A DNA stretch of 64,000 bases from NCBI RefSeq assembly GCF_003112675.1, contig NZ_BFAY01000011.1, positions 744,001 to 808,000 of the forward strand, in the 5' to 3' direction. The notes under the pieces were generated by a model. The model made no database searches. It was not told the DNA's origin and worked only from the letters and a program-made list of their open reading frames with translations. The stretch is from Leptospira johnsonii (GTDB lineage Bacteria > Spirochaetota > Leptospiria > Leptospirales > Leptospiraceae). The translations under genes were made by a program, and so were the position numbers. Shown here in pieces: positions 17,907-27,396 of this stretch (its first letter is position 1; every line of letters begins with the position of its first letter).

Positions 17907-18332
17907 TTGGCCGAACAAAAGGATTATAGCCACGAAGTAAAACTTCATAGATATGGATTCGTTCGTTATTTGTTGATCATAATAGGGACCATATCCCTAA
18001 TTCTGGGAATTATTGGGATCTTTACGCCAGTTCTGCCCACTACTCCATTCTTACTTCTAACAGCAGCTTGTTATGCAAGAGCCTCTCAAAAGTTCTATAA
18101 CTGGCTGATGAACAATAAATATTTCGGAAGTTTTATACGTGATTGGAGGATCCACAAAGCGATTCCCCTGAAAGCAAAGATCATCTCTGTCTCTACGATT
18201 GTGATCACTATGACTGTCAGCGCAATATTTGCACCGATCCTGCAAGTTAGGATCGGAATGGCTGTGATCGGTATATGCGTAATCTATTATATTCTTCGCT
18301 TTCCTACTAAAAAAGAAGAAGTGGCCGAATAA
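17907..18332 (+). CDS. DUF454 (YbaN-like) membrane protein
   Basis: 141 residues from a TTG start at 17907, which has AGGAG at 17895-17899 at ideal spacing. An upstream TTG in the same frame (17859) would run translation through the pntB terminator, so I reject it. Motif GIFTPVLPTTPFLLLTAACYARAS between two helices is the DUF454 hallmark, followed by the FGSFIRDWRIHKAIP segment and two more helices. Function is unknown in this family. Its stop directly abuts the stop of the convergent TPR gene. Confidence 0.9.
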   Translation: MAEQKDYSHEVKLHRYGFVRYLLIIIGTISLILGIIGIFTPVLPTTPFLLLTAACYARASQKFYNWLMNNKYFGSFIRDWRIHKAIPLKAKIISVSTIVITMTVSAIFAPILQVRIGMAVIGICVIYYILRFPTKKEEVAE

Positions 18333-19436
18333 TCAGTTATTGTACGGGGAACGAGAAGGAAGCATATGATATACTTTCGAATCGTTTTCTCTCAGAAGTT
18401 CCGCTGTATCCAAAGCTTCTTGGATCTTTAATTTTTTTTCGGGTTCTTCCAACATCCAAGAAGCCACGAAAGATTCCAACCTTCTGTAATCCTTAATAAA
18501 GACCAGAGACCTGAGATAGTTAATCCTATCTTCTTCTGAAAGGATCTTGGAACCCGAAATTACAGAATACACATTTGCAGAAGCCCTATAATTCGAAGTA
18601 TGAAAGTAAGCATGGGCCAAAAATCTTTTTTCGTTAAAAGGAAGATCCGGGAACTGGTTATAAAGTTTGATCGCCTTGCGAAAATTTTTATCTATATCCA
18701 TCGCTAGTCTTGCGTAGATATAAGCGAATTCTCTGTGAACAAAACCTTCTTTTGCAAATTCCTTACATTGAGCAAGTGCGTCCGCTTTGTTGCCCAAAAG
18801 AAAATTCACTTTTAATAATATCAGTTTTAAGTTTCTGTAATTTGGTTTGAGTTCTATTCCTTTCTCAGCTTCTGCTTTTGCTTTTAGATATTGTCCTGTT
18901 TCAAAATAAGCTAGGGCCATATTCAATCTGTAAAAGGGATTATAATTTGCAAGTTCTACCGCTTTTTGGAAATAGGAGACGGAAGATTCCCATTTACCTC
19001 TTCTTACAAAGATCATTCCAAGAAGATAATAGGATGGATCGTGACTTGGATTGATCTCGACCGCTTTCAAAAGTGATTTTTTGGACTGGGGATATCTTCC
19101 GATTACATACAAATACGCGCCGTTCAGATAATGATATTCTAAACAGTCGGGATCCAATTTTTTCAAACGTTCTATATTAGCCTGAGCGCGAGCCAAAGCA
19201 TTGGATCTTAATAGATTGATGGTCTCCGTATTCAAAGCCAAGATCAGGTATTTTCTTCTGGAAACTTCGCTTTGGTCGGTTGGTTGAGGAGGAAGAGGCA
19301 ACTCCCCTTCCGGAGAAGGGGCAAGTATTGACTGGTTTTCGTCGGAAGTTTCGGTTTCCTTAGATCCTAAGCCGACTCCGAACAGGAGTATAGAACCTAG
19401 GAGTAGCGCAGAAATATTCTTCCGAAAAAAGGTCAT
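18333..19436 (-). CDS. Exported TPR-repeat protein
   Basis: A 367-residue protein with an N-terminal signal or anchor (ISALLLGSILLFGVGLG), then an acidic/proline linker and about eight TPR-like helical repeats from residue 70 (for example the PDCLEYHYLNGAYLYVIGRY, PSHDPSYYLLGMIFVRRGKW and YNPFYRLNMALAYFETGQY units). Such repeats act as protein-binding scaffolds; the partner is not known. Its ATG overlaps the stop of the upstream lipoprotein gene by 4 nt (ATGA), so the two are translated together. Confidence 0.85.
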   Translation of the reverse strand: MTFFRKNISALLLGSILLFGVGLGSKETETSDENQSILAPSPEGELPLPPQPTDQSEVSRRKYLILALNTETINLLRSNALARAQANIERLKKLDPDCLEYHYLNGAYLYVIGRYPQSKKSLLKAVEINPSHDPSYYLLGMIFVRRGKWESSVSYFQKAVELANYNPFYRLNMALAYFETGQYLKAKAEAEKGIELKPNYRNLKLILLKVNFLLGNKADALAQCKEFAKEGFVHREFAYIYARLAMDIDKNFRKAIKLYNQFPDLPFNEKRFLAHAYFHTSNYRASANVYSVISGSKILSEEDRINYLRSLVFIKDYRRLESFVASWMLEEPEKKLKIQEALDTAELLRENDSKVYHMLPSRSPYNN

Positions 19437-19837
19437 TCGGGGGCAGGGCCTAACTTTTTATAAATTTCCGTATTGTTCAGATCCGGATTAAACAGTTCCA
19501 GAGTTTCCTTATTCGCTTTTTTCACGATATAACGAATATCGAATCCAAGATTCAAAAACCTAAATATAAGCTCAGGCTCTCTGGACTTGGTTTCTTTTTC
19601 ATAAAACTCGTATTCGATTCTTCGTTGGTTTTCAGGATCTTCTGGATTTTGGTAGATCGCAAGTCCCGGTCTATAGATAGAAAGTTTAGCAGCCTTGCCT
19701 GGCTCTGAATTTTTACACTGTCCGTCTGCAGAGCAAACGGAAGTTCTTTCCCATAAACCTAAGATTCTCTCCTCTAGAGGAGGTTGACAGCCTATGAGTA
19801 AGGATAAGACCGCTAGGGAAAAAAGAATTTTTTTCAT
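19433..19837 (-). CDS. Small lipoprotein of unknown function
   Basis: 134 residues from the ATG at 19837; a TTG 9 nt upstream in frame is less likely. The signal MKKILFSLAVLSLLIGC ends in a clear lipobox, so it is lipid-anchored. The mature part begins with LGLWERTSVCSADGQC, which holds two cysteines that could form a disulfide. The pattern (a short lipocalin-like opening LGLW, then beta strands) resembles other small Leptospira lipoproteins, but I recognise no family. Coupled by ATGA overlap to the TPR gene. Confidence 0.75.
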   Translation of the reverse strand: MKKILFSLAVLSLLIGCQPPLEERILGLWERTSVCSADGQCKNSEPGKAAKLSIYRPGLAIYQNPEDPENQRRIEYEFYEKETKSREPELIFRFLNLGFDIRYIVKKANKETLELFNPDLNNTEIYKKLGPAPE

Positions 19838-19936
19838 GGAAGCCAAGCTATACCGCGTAGTATGGATGTCCAGGGAATTCCCGAAGCTTCTGAACTTAGA
19901 GGCGACGGGTATTGTAAGCGGCTTCGAGCTTGCGAC

Positions 19937-20227
19937 TTACATCCGCTGAAAGTATTCGTCGATTTTAAGCACTTCGAAAGTTTTCATCAAATCTGGATGA
20001 ATCTCTCTTATATCGATCTCAATACCTTCTAATTTAGCGTTTTTGCAGAACCAAACCAGAGAACTGATAGAAATGGAATTCATCACGGGAATTTTACCTA
20101 GATCCAAGACGATTTTAGCCGGTTTTTTGGCGATCGCGTCCATCAACTGGTTTCGAAATGCATAATAATCGTTAAATAGGGCAGTCAGCTCGGGCTGGAT
20201 CTCTATAATCTCCGAATTTTCACCCAT
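19937..20227 (-). CDS. STAS domain protein (anti-sigma factor antagonist-like)
   Basis: 96 residues from the ATG at 20227 (AAGGAC upstream). Longer starts in frame would overlap the divergent flgB region. The fold is SpoIIAA/STAS-like: a beta strand, KIVLDLGKIPVMNSISISSLVWF with the Ser that is phosphorylated in typical family members, then a C-terminal helix. Position next to flgB-flgC-fliE suggests, but does not prove, a role in signalling or flagellar control. Confidence 0.8.
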   Translation of the reverse strand: MGENSEIIEIQPELTALFNDYYAFRNQLMDAIAKKPAKIVLDLGKIPVMNSISISSLVWFCKNAKLEGIEIDIREIHPDLMKTFEVLKIDEYFQRM

Positions 20228-20336
20228 TTTCGATTTGAGTCCTTTTTTGGCCTTTTCCGAGAAATTTTCGGCCAGATTTCTTTTTTTATCTTTGGGAATT
20301 TCGAAATTCAACCGAAATTTTATTCGGGAGAGCTTT

Positions 20337-20768
20337 ATGTTCCAAAAAACACATTTCATGAAGACTCAGGACTTGTTAGAGAAAGGAATGAACGCCGCCT
20401 CTATGAAAAGAAAAGTCCTAGCAGACAATATCGCAAATGCGGATGTTCCCCATTTTAAAAGAAGTGAAGTACTTTTCGAATCAATGATCAAAAGAGCCTT
20501 GGAATCGGAAAAGATAGAAGCTTCTAAAGCGATCCCTACCAGGATCGAAGACGAACGTCATATTTCCTTTTTTACTCCATTAGATTATAAATCCGTAAAG
20601 CCTAAGGCAAACATAGATTATCTGACCACAGTCAGAGCCGATGGAAATAACGTGGATCCTGAGAAAGAAGTAATGGAAGCTTCCAATTCTCAAATGCAAT
20701 ACATGATGATGGTCGAAAGACTGAACGCGAACTTCCGAGATTTGAAGAACGTAATGAGGTTGGCTTAA
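20337..20768 (+). CDS. flgB: Flagellar basal-body rod protein FlgB
   Basis: 143 residues from the ATG at 20337, preceded by GGGAG at 20326-20330. The conserved N-terminal rod motif is VLADNIANADVPHFKRSEV, and the C-terminal helix matches the family (MEASNSQMQYMMMVERLNAN). It forms the proximal rod of the periplasmic flagellum. First gene of the flgB-flgC-fliE operon. Confidence 0.96.
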   Translation: MFQKTHFMKTQDLLEKGMNAASMKRKVLADNIANADVPHFKRSEVLFESMIKRALESEKIEASKAIPTRIEDERHISFFTPLDYKSVKPKANIDYLTTVRADGNNVDPEKEVMEASNSQMQYMMMVERLNANFRDLKNVMRLA

Positions 20769-20805
20769 TCTCAATAGAGACATAGCTGAGATTTAGAGGA
20801 AGAAG

Positions 20806-21267
20806 ATGGGACTATTTAGCGCAGTTAATATCTCCGCCACCGGACTTTCGGCACAAAGACTTCGGATGGATGTGATCGGGAACAATATCGCGAACGCAAC
20901 CACTACCAGAAATACGAATGGAGACGGACCTTTCCGCAGGGACAGAGTGATCCTAACTCCTGTAAATTTGAGAACCCGCTGGAAAAGTCCTGTTTATCCT
21001 TTTGGTCTTTCTCCCGGAGAAGGTAAAGGCGTGAAGGTAATGAAAATCGAGAAGGATATGAGTCCTTTAAGATTAACTTATGATCCTACCCATCCCGACG
21101 CGATCCAGATCGGACCTAAAAAAGGCTATGTAGAAATGCCGAACGTAAATATAGTCACCGAAATGACGGACATGATCTCTGCTTCCAGATCGTACGAGGC
21201 AAACGTCCAGATGATCAACGGATCTAAGGCAATGTTCAATAAGGCCTTAGAGATCGGAAGAGCTTAA
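20806..21267 (+). CDS. flgC: Flagellar basal-body rod protein FlgC
   Basis: 153 residues. N-terminal FSAVNISATGLSAQRLRMDV followed by the IGNNIANATTTRN motif typical of rod/hook proteins, and the C-terminal VNIVTEMTDMISASRSYEAN motif. AGGAAG precedes the ATG. It is 37 bp after flgB and 12 bp before fliE. Confidence 0.97.
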   Translation: MGLFSAVNISATGLSAQRLRMDVIGNNIANATTTRNTNGDGPFRRDRVILTPVNLRTRWKSPVYPFGLSPGEGKGVKVMKIEKDMSPLRLTYDPTHPDAIQIGPKKGYVEMPNVNIVTEMTDMISASRSYEANVQMINGSKAMFNKALEIGRA

Positions 21268-21279
21268 TAGGAGAGAAGA

Positions 21280-21660
21280 ATGAACGTAGATTTTAATTCC
21301 AAACTTTGGTACACCTATAACTCAGGATATTCCGATTCTCGTTATCCTCTTTCTCCTAAAGGAGACAAGGTTTCCGTAAAGATAGAAGACCAACGTCATT
21401 ACGGAGATGTAAAAGAGCCTGTGGCTCCTGATTACGTTGCAGAAAGTTTTTCAGAAGCGATGAGAAACGCGTTCAAATCCGTAAACGAACTCCAGGTAGA
21501 AGCGGACGAACTCACTCAAAAAATGGTATATGATCCGAACAGTGTGGACGCTCACGAAGTAATGGTCGCTTCTGAAAAAGCAAGAGTGGCGCTTACATTT
21601 ACTAAAACTCTAGCGGATGGTGTGGTAAGAGCTTATAGAGATCTTACTTCCATGAGATAA
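21280..21660 (+). CDS. fliE: Flagellar hook-basal body complex protein FliE
   Basis: 126 residues, slightly long for the family because of a 50-residue polar N-terminal extension. The core FSEAMRNAFKSVNELQVEADELTQKM and the PNSVDAHEVMVASEKARVALTFT motif are diagnostic. FliE links the MS-ring to the rod. GGAGAG precedes the ATG. fliF is not the next gene here. Confidence 0.95.
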   Translation: MNVDFNSKLWYTYNSGYSDSRYPLSPKGDKVSVKIEDQRHYGDVKEPVAPDYVAESFSEAMRNAFKSVNELQVEADELTQKMVYDPNSVDAHEVMVASEKARVALTFTKTLADGVVRAYRDLTSMR

Positions 21661-21715
21661 TTTTTCTAATTCGAATTTCGATTCGACTAATCTATTCCTA
21701 AAATACAATAAGACC

Positions 21716-22789
21716 ATGTCTGAATTATTCGGATGGTTTTCGGACGGGATGATCCTCTTCGGAGGATTTCTTTCGTTTTTGCTAGCAATCGGAGAATTCC
21801 CTTCCGAGAGAAAACATAGATTCCAGGTTTTACTCTCTCTTACTCTAGTCTCTTTAGGATTCATGCAGCTTTCCGGCTCTCTGGTCCTAAATCCAAATGC
21901 AGGTCGGGATCTGAACCTAAAACTTTGGAACCTACCTTTATTATATCTTCCTCCTGCTTTTGCTTTTTTAACTCTCCTAGCTTTTTCGGAAGAAGATTTC
22001 AGATATAAGTCGATGCATCTTCTCTTCTTTCTTCCATTCTCACTCTGTTTGGGAGCGGTTTCATTTTTCAGAATAACGGAATATCCGGGACCTTCTTCCG
22101 ATATCTATTGGAGTATGAATGATCCGATTTCTGGAATGGGAATCCTCTATTTAGGAGCAGGGATTTTTTCTCTAACTTTTGTTATTCCGATCTTTAAGAT
22201 ACTTCCCCAAATTTCGGAACTCAAGTTTAAGATCTTATTCGGGATATTTGCATTAGATTGTCTGATTGTTTCACTTTTGGGGATCGTCGGTTTGATCTTT
22301 CATCCTATCTTTCTGAAACTTGCGCTGATAACTGTGACCCTTGCAGTCTCACTTGTATATTATATCCGCAGGAAATATTTCGATTTTCCTGAAACTGTTC
22401 GCTCCGATCTGGCAAAGGTGAAGTATTCCAGGACCAGATTAGAAGGTTTAGAAGTCGAATCCATATTAGAAAAGCTGAACCTTCTATTTGAGTCCGAAAA
22501 GATCCATCGTAGGGAAGATCTGTCGTTGGCAGAACTCGCAAAAGAATTGTCCCTAACTACCCACCAATTTTCGGAACTGATCAATAATAAGATCGGAAAA
22601 GGATATTTTTCGCTTATCAACCACCATCGGATAGAAGATGCAAAAAAGTTACTTTCTGAAACGGACAAGACGGTTTTGGAGATCGCAATGACTGTCGGAT
22701 TTAATAACCGTTCTTCTTTTAATGAGGCTTTTCTAAAACTTACTCAAAAAACTCCGATCTCTTACAGAAAAATGTGTAAGCCTTTATAA
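21716..22789 (+). CDS. AraC-family regulator with membrane-sensor N-terminus
   Basis: 357 residues. About seven hydrophobic helices occupy residues 5-220. The C-terminal 100 residues are an AraC-type double helix-turn-helix: LAELAKELSLTTHQFSELIN, then EIAMTVGFNNRSSFNEAF and TPISYRK. This membrane-tethered AraC architecture is common in Leptospira and some Bacteroidetes. Ligand and targets are unknown. The next gene, 62 bp away, encodes a DUF4345 protein and may be its target. Confidence 0.9.
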   Translation: MSELFGWFSDGMILFGGFLSFLLAIGEFPSERKHRFQVLLSLTLVSLGFMQLSGSLVLNPNAGRDLNLKLWNLPLLYLPPAFAFLTLLAFSEEDFRYKSMHLLFFLPFSLCLGAVSFFRITEYPGPSSDIYWSMNDPISGMGILYLGAGIFSLTFVIPIFKILPQISELKFKILFGIFALDCLIVSLLGIVGLIFHPIFLKLALITVTLAVSLVYYIRRKYFDFPETVRSDLAKVKYSRTRLEGLEVESILEKLNLLFESEKIHRREDLSLAELAKELSLTTHQFSELINNKIGKGYFSLINHHRIEDAKKLLSETDKTVLEIAMTVGFNNRSSFNEAFLKLTQKTPISYRKMCKPL

Positions 22790-22851
22790 CGCCGGACGAC
22801 CGGCTTCCGGAAAAAGTGTATCTTATAGTCATCCCAAACGAGAGGACAAAG

Positions 22852-23268
22852 ATGCAAACTCACTCTATTTCAGATCAAACAGGTTCACTTATAGGTTGGA
22901 TCACTAAAATTTTTCTGGCCTTAAACTTGGCGGTTTATGCAGGATTTACTGTAGCCTTCCTTCTATTTCCGGTTCCGTTAGCGAACGCGATCGGATATAC
23001 GATCCATTCCAGCGGGGCTCTTGCCGATTTCAGGGCAATGTATTCCGGTTTATGTTTCGGGGTCGGGCTTTTAGTATATTATGGTTTAATAAAGCCGGAG
23101 TTCAAAACCCAGGGCATTTTTATTTCCGTTGCAAGTGCGGCAGGATTGTTTTTTGCGAGATTGTACACACTGTTTTTAGACGGCCCAGGAAACGAATACA
23201 TCTACTTAAGTATGGCTACTGAAATTGTTTCCGTATTCTTGGGGGCTTGGCTTCTAAGAAAAAATTAA
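22852..23268 (+). CDS. DUF4345 family membrane protein
   Basis: 138 residues from the ATG at 22852, which has GAGAGGAC upstream; an earlier in-frame ATG (22816) lacks support. There are four membrane helices, with the family pattern ADFRAMYSGLCFGVGL in helix 2 and AAGLFFARLYTLFLDG in helix 3. DUF4345 proteins have no assigned function. It ends 27 bp before a strong terminator. Confidence 0.82.
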   Translation: MQTHSISDQTGSLIGWITKIFLALNLAVYAGFTVAFLLFPVPLANAIGYTIHSSGALADFRAMYSGLCFGVGLLVYYGLIKPEFKTQGIFISVASAAGLFFARLYTLFLDGPGNEYIYLSMATEIVSVFLGAWLLRKN

Positions 23269-23294
23269 GGTGAACGGACCTTCTCCGGAAATAA

Positions 23295-23326
23295 AAAAGG
23301 CGGGTCCAAGCCCGCCTTTTCTTTTT
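23295..23326. terminator. Bidirectional intrinsic terminator
   Basis: AAAAGGCGGG (23295-23304) and CCCGCCTTTT (23311-23320), a perfect 10-bp stem with a 6-nt loop, flanked by A-runs on the left and T-runs on the right. It lies between the convergent DUF4345 and P83/100 genes and should work in both directions. Confidence 0.9.
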
Positions 23327-23341
23327 AAGCAAATATCGATC

Positions 23342-25015
23342 TTAAGGTTTGATCTTCTTGATCAATTTCAGATCCGCTTTGCCGAATACTGCGATTTCCG
23401 TTTTTCCGGAACCTTCTTCTTTGCCGGTGACGTAAATTTTTTCACCAAAGAAGGTCACGTTAGAGTTCGGGCTGATCTCTTCTTCGCTTCCAGCAGTTTT
23501 CTTTAAACCTTTATCGTAACGGCTTAAATAGTATTTTCCGTTTCTTTCCTCAAAGGCGTAGATCTCGTCTCCTTTAACGATCATTGGAGAGCGCCAGAAT
23601 ACCGAATCCGCTGACCAAACAGCAGGCTTTAAAGTCTCTTGATCGATCAGTATAAGTTTATGGGCCGCAGAGTGATCAGACTCGTAACCTACTACAAGCG
23701 CTTTTCCATCCACTACTTCGAATGTGCGTCCACAGATCTTATTGAAATCACCTTTGAAGATCGTATCGTCTTTAGTAGGATCTAACGCGTGAAGTTCGTT
23801 GCTATAATGTCCATCTGAAGTGTATTTTAAGGTTTTTAGGAACAGAATTTTTCCTCCGACAACGTTCTTGTCGAAATCTTCTTTTTTCTTCTGTTCTTCT
23901 TTAACTGTTTCCAGTTCCTTTTTAGTTTCTTTCAGCTCTTGTTTGAGTTCCTCTTTGGACTTATTATCGTCGGACTTAGCTTCTGATTTCTTTGAGTCTC
24001 CGGAAGAAGAACTTTTGGAATCGGAAGAAGATGAGGAAGACTTGGAATCCGATTTACGTGATTCTTCTTTCTTGGCGATATCCTTCTCTTTGTCCTTTAA
24101 TTGTTGCTCTTCTTTTTTGGCCTTTTGTTGTTCTTGCTGGGCCTGTTTACGTTCTTCTTGTTTTTGAGTGATCTTTTGTTTGTTCTTAACAGGATCTTTA
24201 TTCAGTTCCTGGATCTCTCTTTCGGCGTTCCTTTCTTTATTGGAAGCTTCTTCTTGTTTTCGTCTATTCTCTTCTTTTTTGTCCTGGAGTTTGCGTTTCT
24301 CTTCTTCAGCCTTATCGTTCTGAAGGTCGTTCATTCTTTTTTTATCGTCTTGACCTTCTTTCTTTTTGTCCAGGTCCTTGTTGACTTCTTTCTCCAGCTC
24401 GTCCGTATCCAGATCTTTTCCGTCATCGGAAAGAACGTTAAATACTATCGGGATCACGATCTGGGTTTTTCCAGGCCATTCCGTATAACGTCTGCCGATA
24501 CCGATTTTGTCGTTTTGAGCGTTTTTCACAACTTCGGTATTATACTTACGTTTGAGATAATCTGCGCCCTTACGATGGATCGCGTTGTAATAAAGTATAT
24601 AAGTCGCTAATGTATCAGAGTTAGCTTCTGAATATCCGAAGTTCGCTTTCACATATCCGGAAAGGATCCTTTGGATAGAGTTAATATGTCCGTAGTCTGC
24701 GTCTTTACCGATGCTGATCAGATCGGCTCCGAATTTTTTTTCTTTCTCATCGGGAAGAATACGGATTGCAGTGATACCATCTGCGGAAGCAGGAGACTTA
24801 GGATCCTTTTTTAATGCTTCAGAGATCCCGGCGCCAGTTCTGGCATTACTTCCTTTTGTCTCTTCGTCTGCTCTTGCAGCAGATCGATTGACGAAGTTCA
24901 CTTTTCCGGAAGAACGAACTTCCTTTTCTCCAAGTTTAGGCCCTTCTTGGGCGAAGATCGGAAAGCTAAAACTTCCGAGGAAGATTAGAAATACGGCCAG
25001 TCGAATCCGTGACAT
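23342..25015 (-). CDS. P83/100-family exported protein (Borrelia P83 homologue)
   Basis: 557 residues from the ATG at 25015, which has AAGGAG at ideal spacing; an upstream in-frame start is weaker. A signal peptide ends at FAQEG. Residues about 90-215 hold the family domain ([17 protein letters not shown], then [14 protein letters not shown]). Residues about 225-385 are a long Lys/Glu/Gln-rich coiled coil with a Ser/Asp-rich patch. The C-terminal 170 residues are beta-rich, with propeller-like repeats ([26 protein letters not shown]). The family was described from the Borrelia P83/100 antigen. Function is unknown. Confidence 0.85.
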   Translation of the reverse strand: MSRIRLAVFLIFLGSFSFPIFAQEGPKLGEKEVRSSGKVNFVNRSAARADEETKGSNARTGAGISEALKKDPKSPASADGITAIRILPDEKEKKFGADLISIGKDADYGHINSIQRILSGYVKANFGYSEANSDTLATYILYYNAIHRKGADYLKRKYNTEVVKNAQNDKIGIGRRYTEWPGKTQIVIPIVFNVLSDDGKDLDTDELEKEVNKDLDKKKEGQDDKKRMNDLQNDKAEEEKRKLQDKKEENRRKQEEASNKERNAEREIQELNKDPVKNKQKITQKQEERKQAQQEQQKAKKEEQQLKDKEKDIAKKEESRKSDSKSSSSSSDSKSSSSGDSKKSEAKSDDNKSKEELKQELKETKKELETVKEEQKKKEDFDKNVVGGKILFLKTLKYTSDGHYSNELHALDPTKDDTIFKGDFNKICGRTFEVVDGKALVVGYESDHSAAHKLILIDQETLKPAVWSADSVFWRSPMIVKGDEIYAFEERNGKYYLSRYDKGLKKTAGSEEEISPNSNVTFFGEKIYVTGKEEGSGKTEIAVFGKADLKLIKKIKP

Positions 25016-25172
25016 TATGGAACTCCTTAGAAAAACGAATACCCCCAAACGGGGAGAGACGATTCGCTATCTTACGATTTTAGATAGGACTCTGCCAAGG
25101 ATTTTTCAATTCTTCCCGAATGTTGGAACAGTAAGAAGTTGCCTCCCGAGACCAGATTTTTACCCTAACCTC

Positions 25173-26264
25173 ATGAGCAAATTTGAGCGCCGAATCTATA
25201 ATTTTTGCGCGGGTCCTGCGATGCTTCCTACTCCAGTAATGGAGAAGGCCGCTTCCGAGTTTCTGAACTACCGCGGGTCCGGTATGTCCATCATGGAAGA
25301 CAGTCATAGGGGAAAACTTTTTGAAGAAGTCCTAGACACCTCTCTTTCCTTGCTCAGAGAATTATTATCTGTTCCGGAAAATTACGAAATTATGTTTCTT
25401 TCCGGAGGAGCGAGCCTTCACTTCTCCGCCCTACCCTTGAACCTTCTAAAAGAAGGAGAATCCGCCGACTTTGCAGTCACAGGTATCTGGGCAAAGAAGG
25501 CAATGGAAGAAGCTCTTAGATTCAACCCCGTCAAAAAGATCTACGACGGAGAAGATCATAAGTATACCGAGTCTCCTGAACTGAATGACTCCATGGTAAA
25601 TCCTGGAGCAGGATACGTGTATATTACTTCTAATAATACTTTATTAGGAACTCGTTATGCAACTATTCCGAATATCACTAAGGCTCCCCTTATCGCGGAT
25701 ATGACTTCCGAAATTCTTTCTAGAAAAATAGACGTGAGTAAGTTCGGTGCGATATTTGCGGGGGCACAAAAGAATATCGGACCTTCCGGTTTAAGCGTTC
25801 TTATTATCCGCAAGGATCTGCTTGGACGTTCCGGTAGAACGGTCCCTATATTGATGGATTATGCGCTTACTGCAAAAAACAAATCCATGTACAATACTCC
25901 TCCTACATATTCCATCTACATGGCTAAACTTGTATTTGAATGGCTGAAAGATCTAGGCGGAGTGGAGAAGATCGAAAAAATCAATGAAGAGAAGGCCAAA
26001 ATCTTATACGATTATTTGGATACAACTTCCTTCTATAATGCTCCGGTAAAACCGAATTCAAGATCCGTAATGAATGTAGTCTTTACTCTGCAGGACAAAA
26101 ATTTAGAATCTAAGTTTTTAGCAGGAGCAGAAGAAAAAGGACTCCATGGTCTGGAAGGGCATAGACTAGTCGGTGGCTTAAGAGCTTCTATCTATAATTC
26201 CATGCCTAAAGAAGGTGTAATTGCCTTAGTGGAATATATGAAGGAATTCGAGAAGAAGGTTTAG
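25173..26264 (+). CDS. serC: Phosphoserine aminotransferase SerC
   Basis: 363 residues from the ATG at 25173. The frame is open for another 154 codons upstream, but that part is antisense to the P83 gene. Start of the family: [23 protein letters not shown]-binding Lys is in [12 protein letters not shown]. The substrate-binding segments [11 protein letters not shown] and [18 protein letters not shown] are intact. It makes O-phosphoserine in serine synthesis, and acts in PLP synthesis in some bacteria. The start has no Shine-Dalgarno sequence. The next gene follows after 18 bp. Confidence 0.96.
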   Translation: MSKFERRIYNFCAGPAMLPTPVMEKAASEFLNYRGSGMSIMEDSHRGKLFEEVLDTSLSLLRELLSVPENYEIMFLSGGASLHFSALPLNLLKEGESADFAVTGIWAKKAMEEALRFNPVKKIYDGEDHKYTESPELNDSMVNPGAGYVYITSNNTLLGTRYATIPNITKAPLIADMTSEILSRKIDVSKFGAIFAGAQKNIGPSGLSVLIIRKDLLGRSGRTVPILMDYALTAKNKSMYNTPPTYSIYMAKLVFEWLKDLGGVEKIEKINEEKAKILYDYLDTTSFYNAPVKPNSRSVMNVVFTLQDKNLESKFLAGAEEKGLHGLEGHRLVGGLRASIYNSMPKEGVIALVEYMKEFEKKV

Positions 26265-26282
26265 ATCTTCGAAAAGAATAGA

Positions 26283-26858
26283 ATGAAATACATTCTTCCG
26301 ATCCTAATATTTCTTTGCGTGGATATCTTACAGATGTCCGCTTCTCCTTTATTCTTTCCTACAAAACTGAAAATAGGTCATTGCTTATCCCAAGGCGGGG
26401 GCTCCAAAGAGCTAAAGGAATTTTATACTTCTAAACTTTCTCCCGAAGAAAGAACAAAGATCGCCGAAAATCTTGCCTTACAAGAAGCCAAATCCGCATA
26501 CCAAAGTTTGGAATGTATTCGTATGTCCGGATTGACCAAGGAAGAAAAAGAGATCTTACTTTCCGACCACTCCCGTCATAGAGAGACAAAAGAGCTTATG
26601 TTTTCTTATTACGAAAACTTTTTGCTCTCGGACGAAAAGACCATTCGTCTATCCGCTTTTGAAGAGAAAAACCTACGTAGCTTTCTAGAAGCCAAAAAAG
26701 AACTTTTAGCAAGGCTGCACCAGGCTGAGTACCAATCCTTAACCGAAAAGCTTCTTCCATTATCCACTTTCCAAAACACCTATATGGCCCTCTTCTTCCA
26801 ACATTGGGAATTCTACCAGACTGCGCCCGATTTTCTGAAAGAAGGACTGTTCGATTAA
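26283..26858 (+). CDS. Hypothetical exported protein
   Basis: A 191-residue protein with a hydrophobic N-terminus (ILPILIFLCVDILQMSAS), probably a signal peptide. The mature part is mostly helical and acidic, with two cysteines (HCLSQGGGS and ECIRMSG). I recognise no family. It lies between serC and rpiB in one transcription direction. Confidence 0.7.
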   Translation: MKYILPILIFLCVDILQMSASPLFFPTKLKIGHCLSQGGGSKELKEFYTSKLSPEERTKIAENLALQEAKSAYQSLECIRMSGLTKEEKEILLSDHSRHRETKELMFSYYENFLLSDEKTIRLSAFEEKNLRSFLEAKKELLARLHQAEYQSLTEKLLPLSTFQNTYMALFFQHWEFYQTAPDFLKEGLFD

Positions 26859-26917
26859 GATTCTTTTCCTTATTTTCCGATCCTTGCTGTAAATTGCTTG
26901 AATCGGAGAATTCTCGT

Positions 26918-26930
26918 AGGTACGGTACCT
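26918..26930. promoter_or_regulatory. Palindrome just upstream of rpiB
   Basis: AGGTAC-G-GTACCT, a 13-bp perfect palindrome at 26918-26930, 7 nt before the rpiB ATG. No other ribosome-binding site is visible, so it may contain or occlude it. Chance is possible. Confidence 0.25.
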
Positions 26931-26937
26931 TTAGAAC

Positions 26938-27372
26938 ATGAAAAAAATTGGCATCGCTTCCGATCACGGCGGATTCGAACTCAAAGAATACCTTCGTAAA
27001 GAATTGGCGGACTCGATTGAGATCCTGGACTTAGGCACAAAAGACGAGACCTCCGTGGATTATCCTTTAGTAATTGCAGAAGCCTGCAAAAAAGTACTCT
27101 CTAAAGAAGTGGATGGACTAATCGCACTTTGTGGGACAGGGATCGGAGCTTCAATCGCTGCAAATCGCCATAAGGGGATCAGAGCTGCTCTTTGCCATGA
27201 CGAGTTCACTGCAGAAATGTCTCGTCGTCATAACAATGCAAACGTATTGGTATTAGGCGGAAGAGTTTTAGGCAAAGACCTGGCAGCTCGCATCACTCAG
27301 AAATGGCTGAACACTTCTTTCGAAGCTGGACGTCATGAAAGAAGAGTGGGTCAGTTAGACACCATCGTTTAA
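26938..27372 (+). CDS. rpiB: Ribose-5-phosphate isomerase B
   Basis: 144 residues. It interconverts ribose 5-phosphate and ribulose 5-phosphate in the pentose phosphate pathway. The N-terminal ASDHGGFELK, active-site Cys in LCGTGIGASIAANR and the RHNNANVLVLGGR motif are all present. A perfect palindrome ends 7 nt before its start. The next gene starts 24 bp after its stop. Confidence 0.96.
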   Translation: MKKIGIASDHGGFELKEYLRKELADSIEILDLGTKDETSVDYPLVIAEACKKVLSKEVDGLIALCGTGIGASIAANRHKGIRAALCHDEFTAEMSRRHNNANVLVLGGRVLGKDLAARITQKWLNTSFEAGRHERRVGQLDTIV

Positions 27373-27396
27373 ATAACGGAAAATACCTTTTTAAGA

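Noticed and set aside
23820..24610. Two plus-strand frames opposite the P83/100 coiled coil, rich in Phe, Ser and Leu
   Set aside because: They are shadows of the Lys/Glu-rich coding sequence on the other strand; no ribosome-binding site or domain.
24711..25172. In-frame extension of serC by 154 codons
   Set aside because: It is antisense to the P83/100 gene; the family start [11 protein letters not shown] lies directly after the ATG at 25173.
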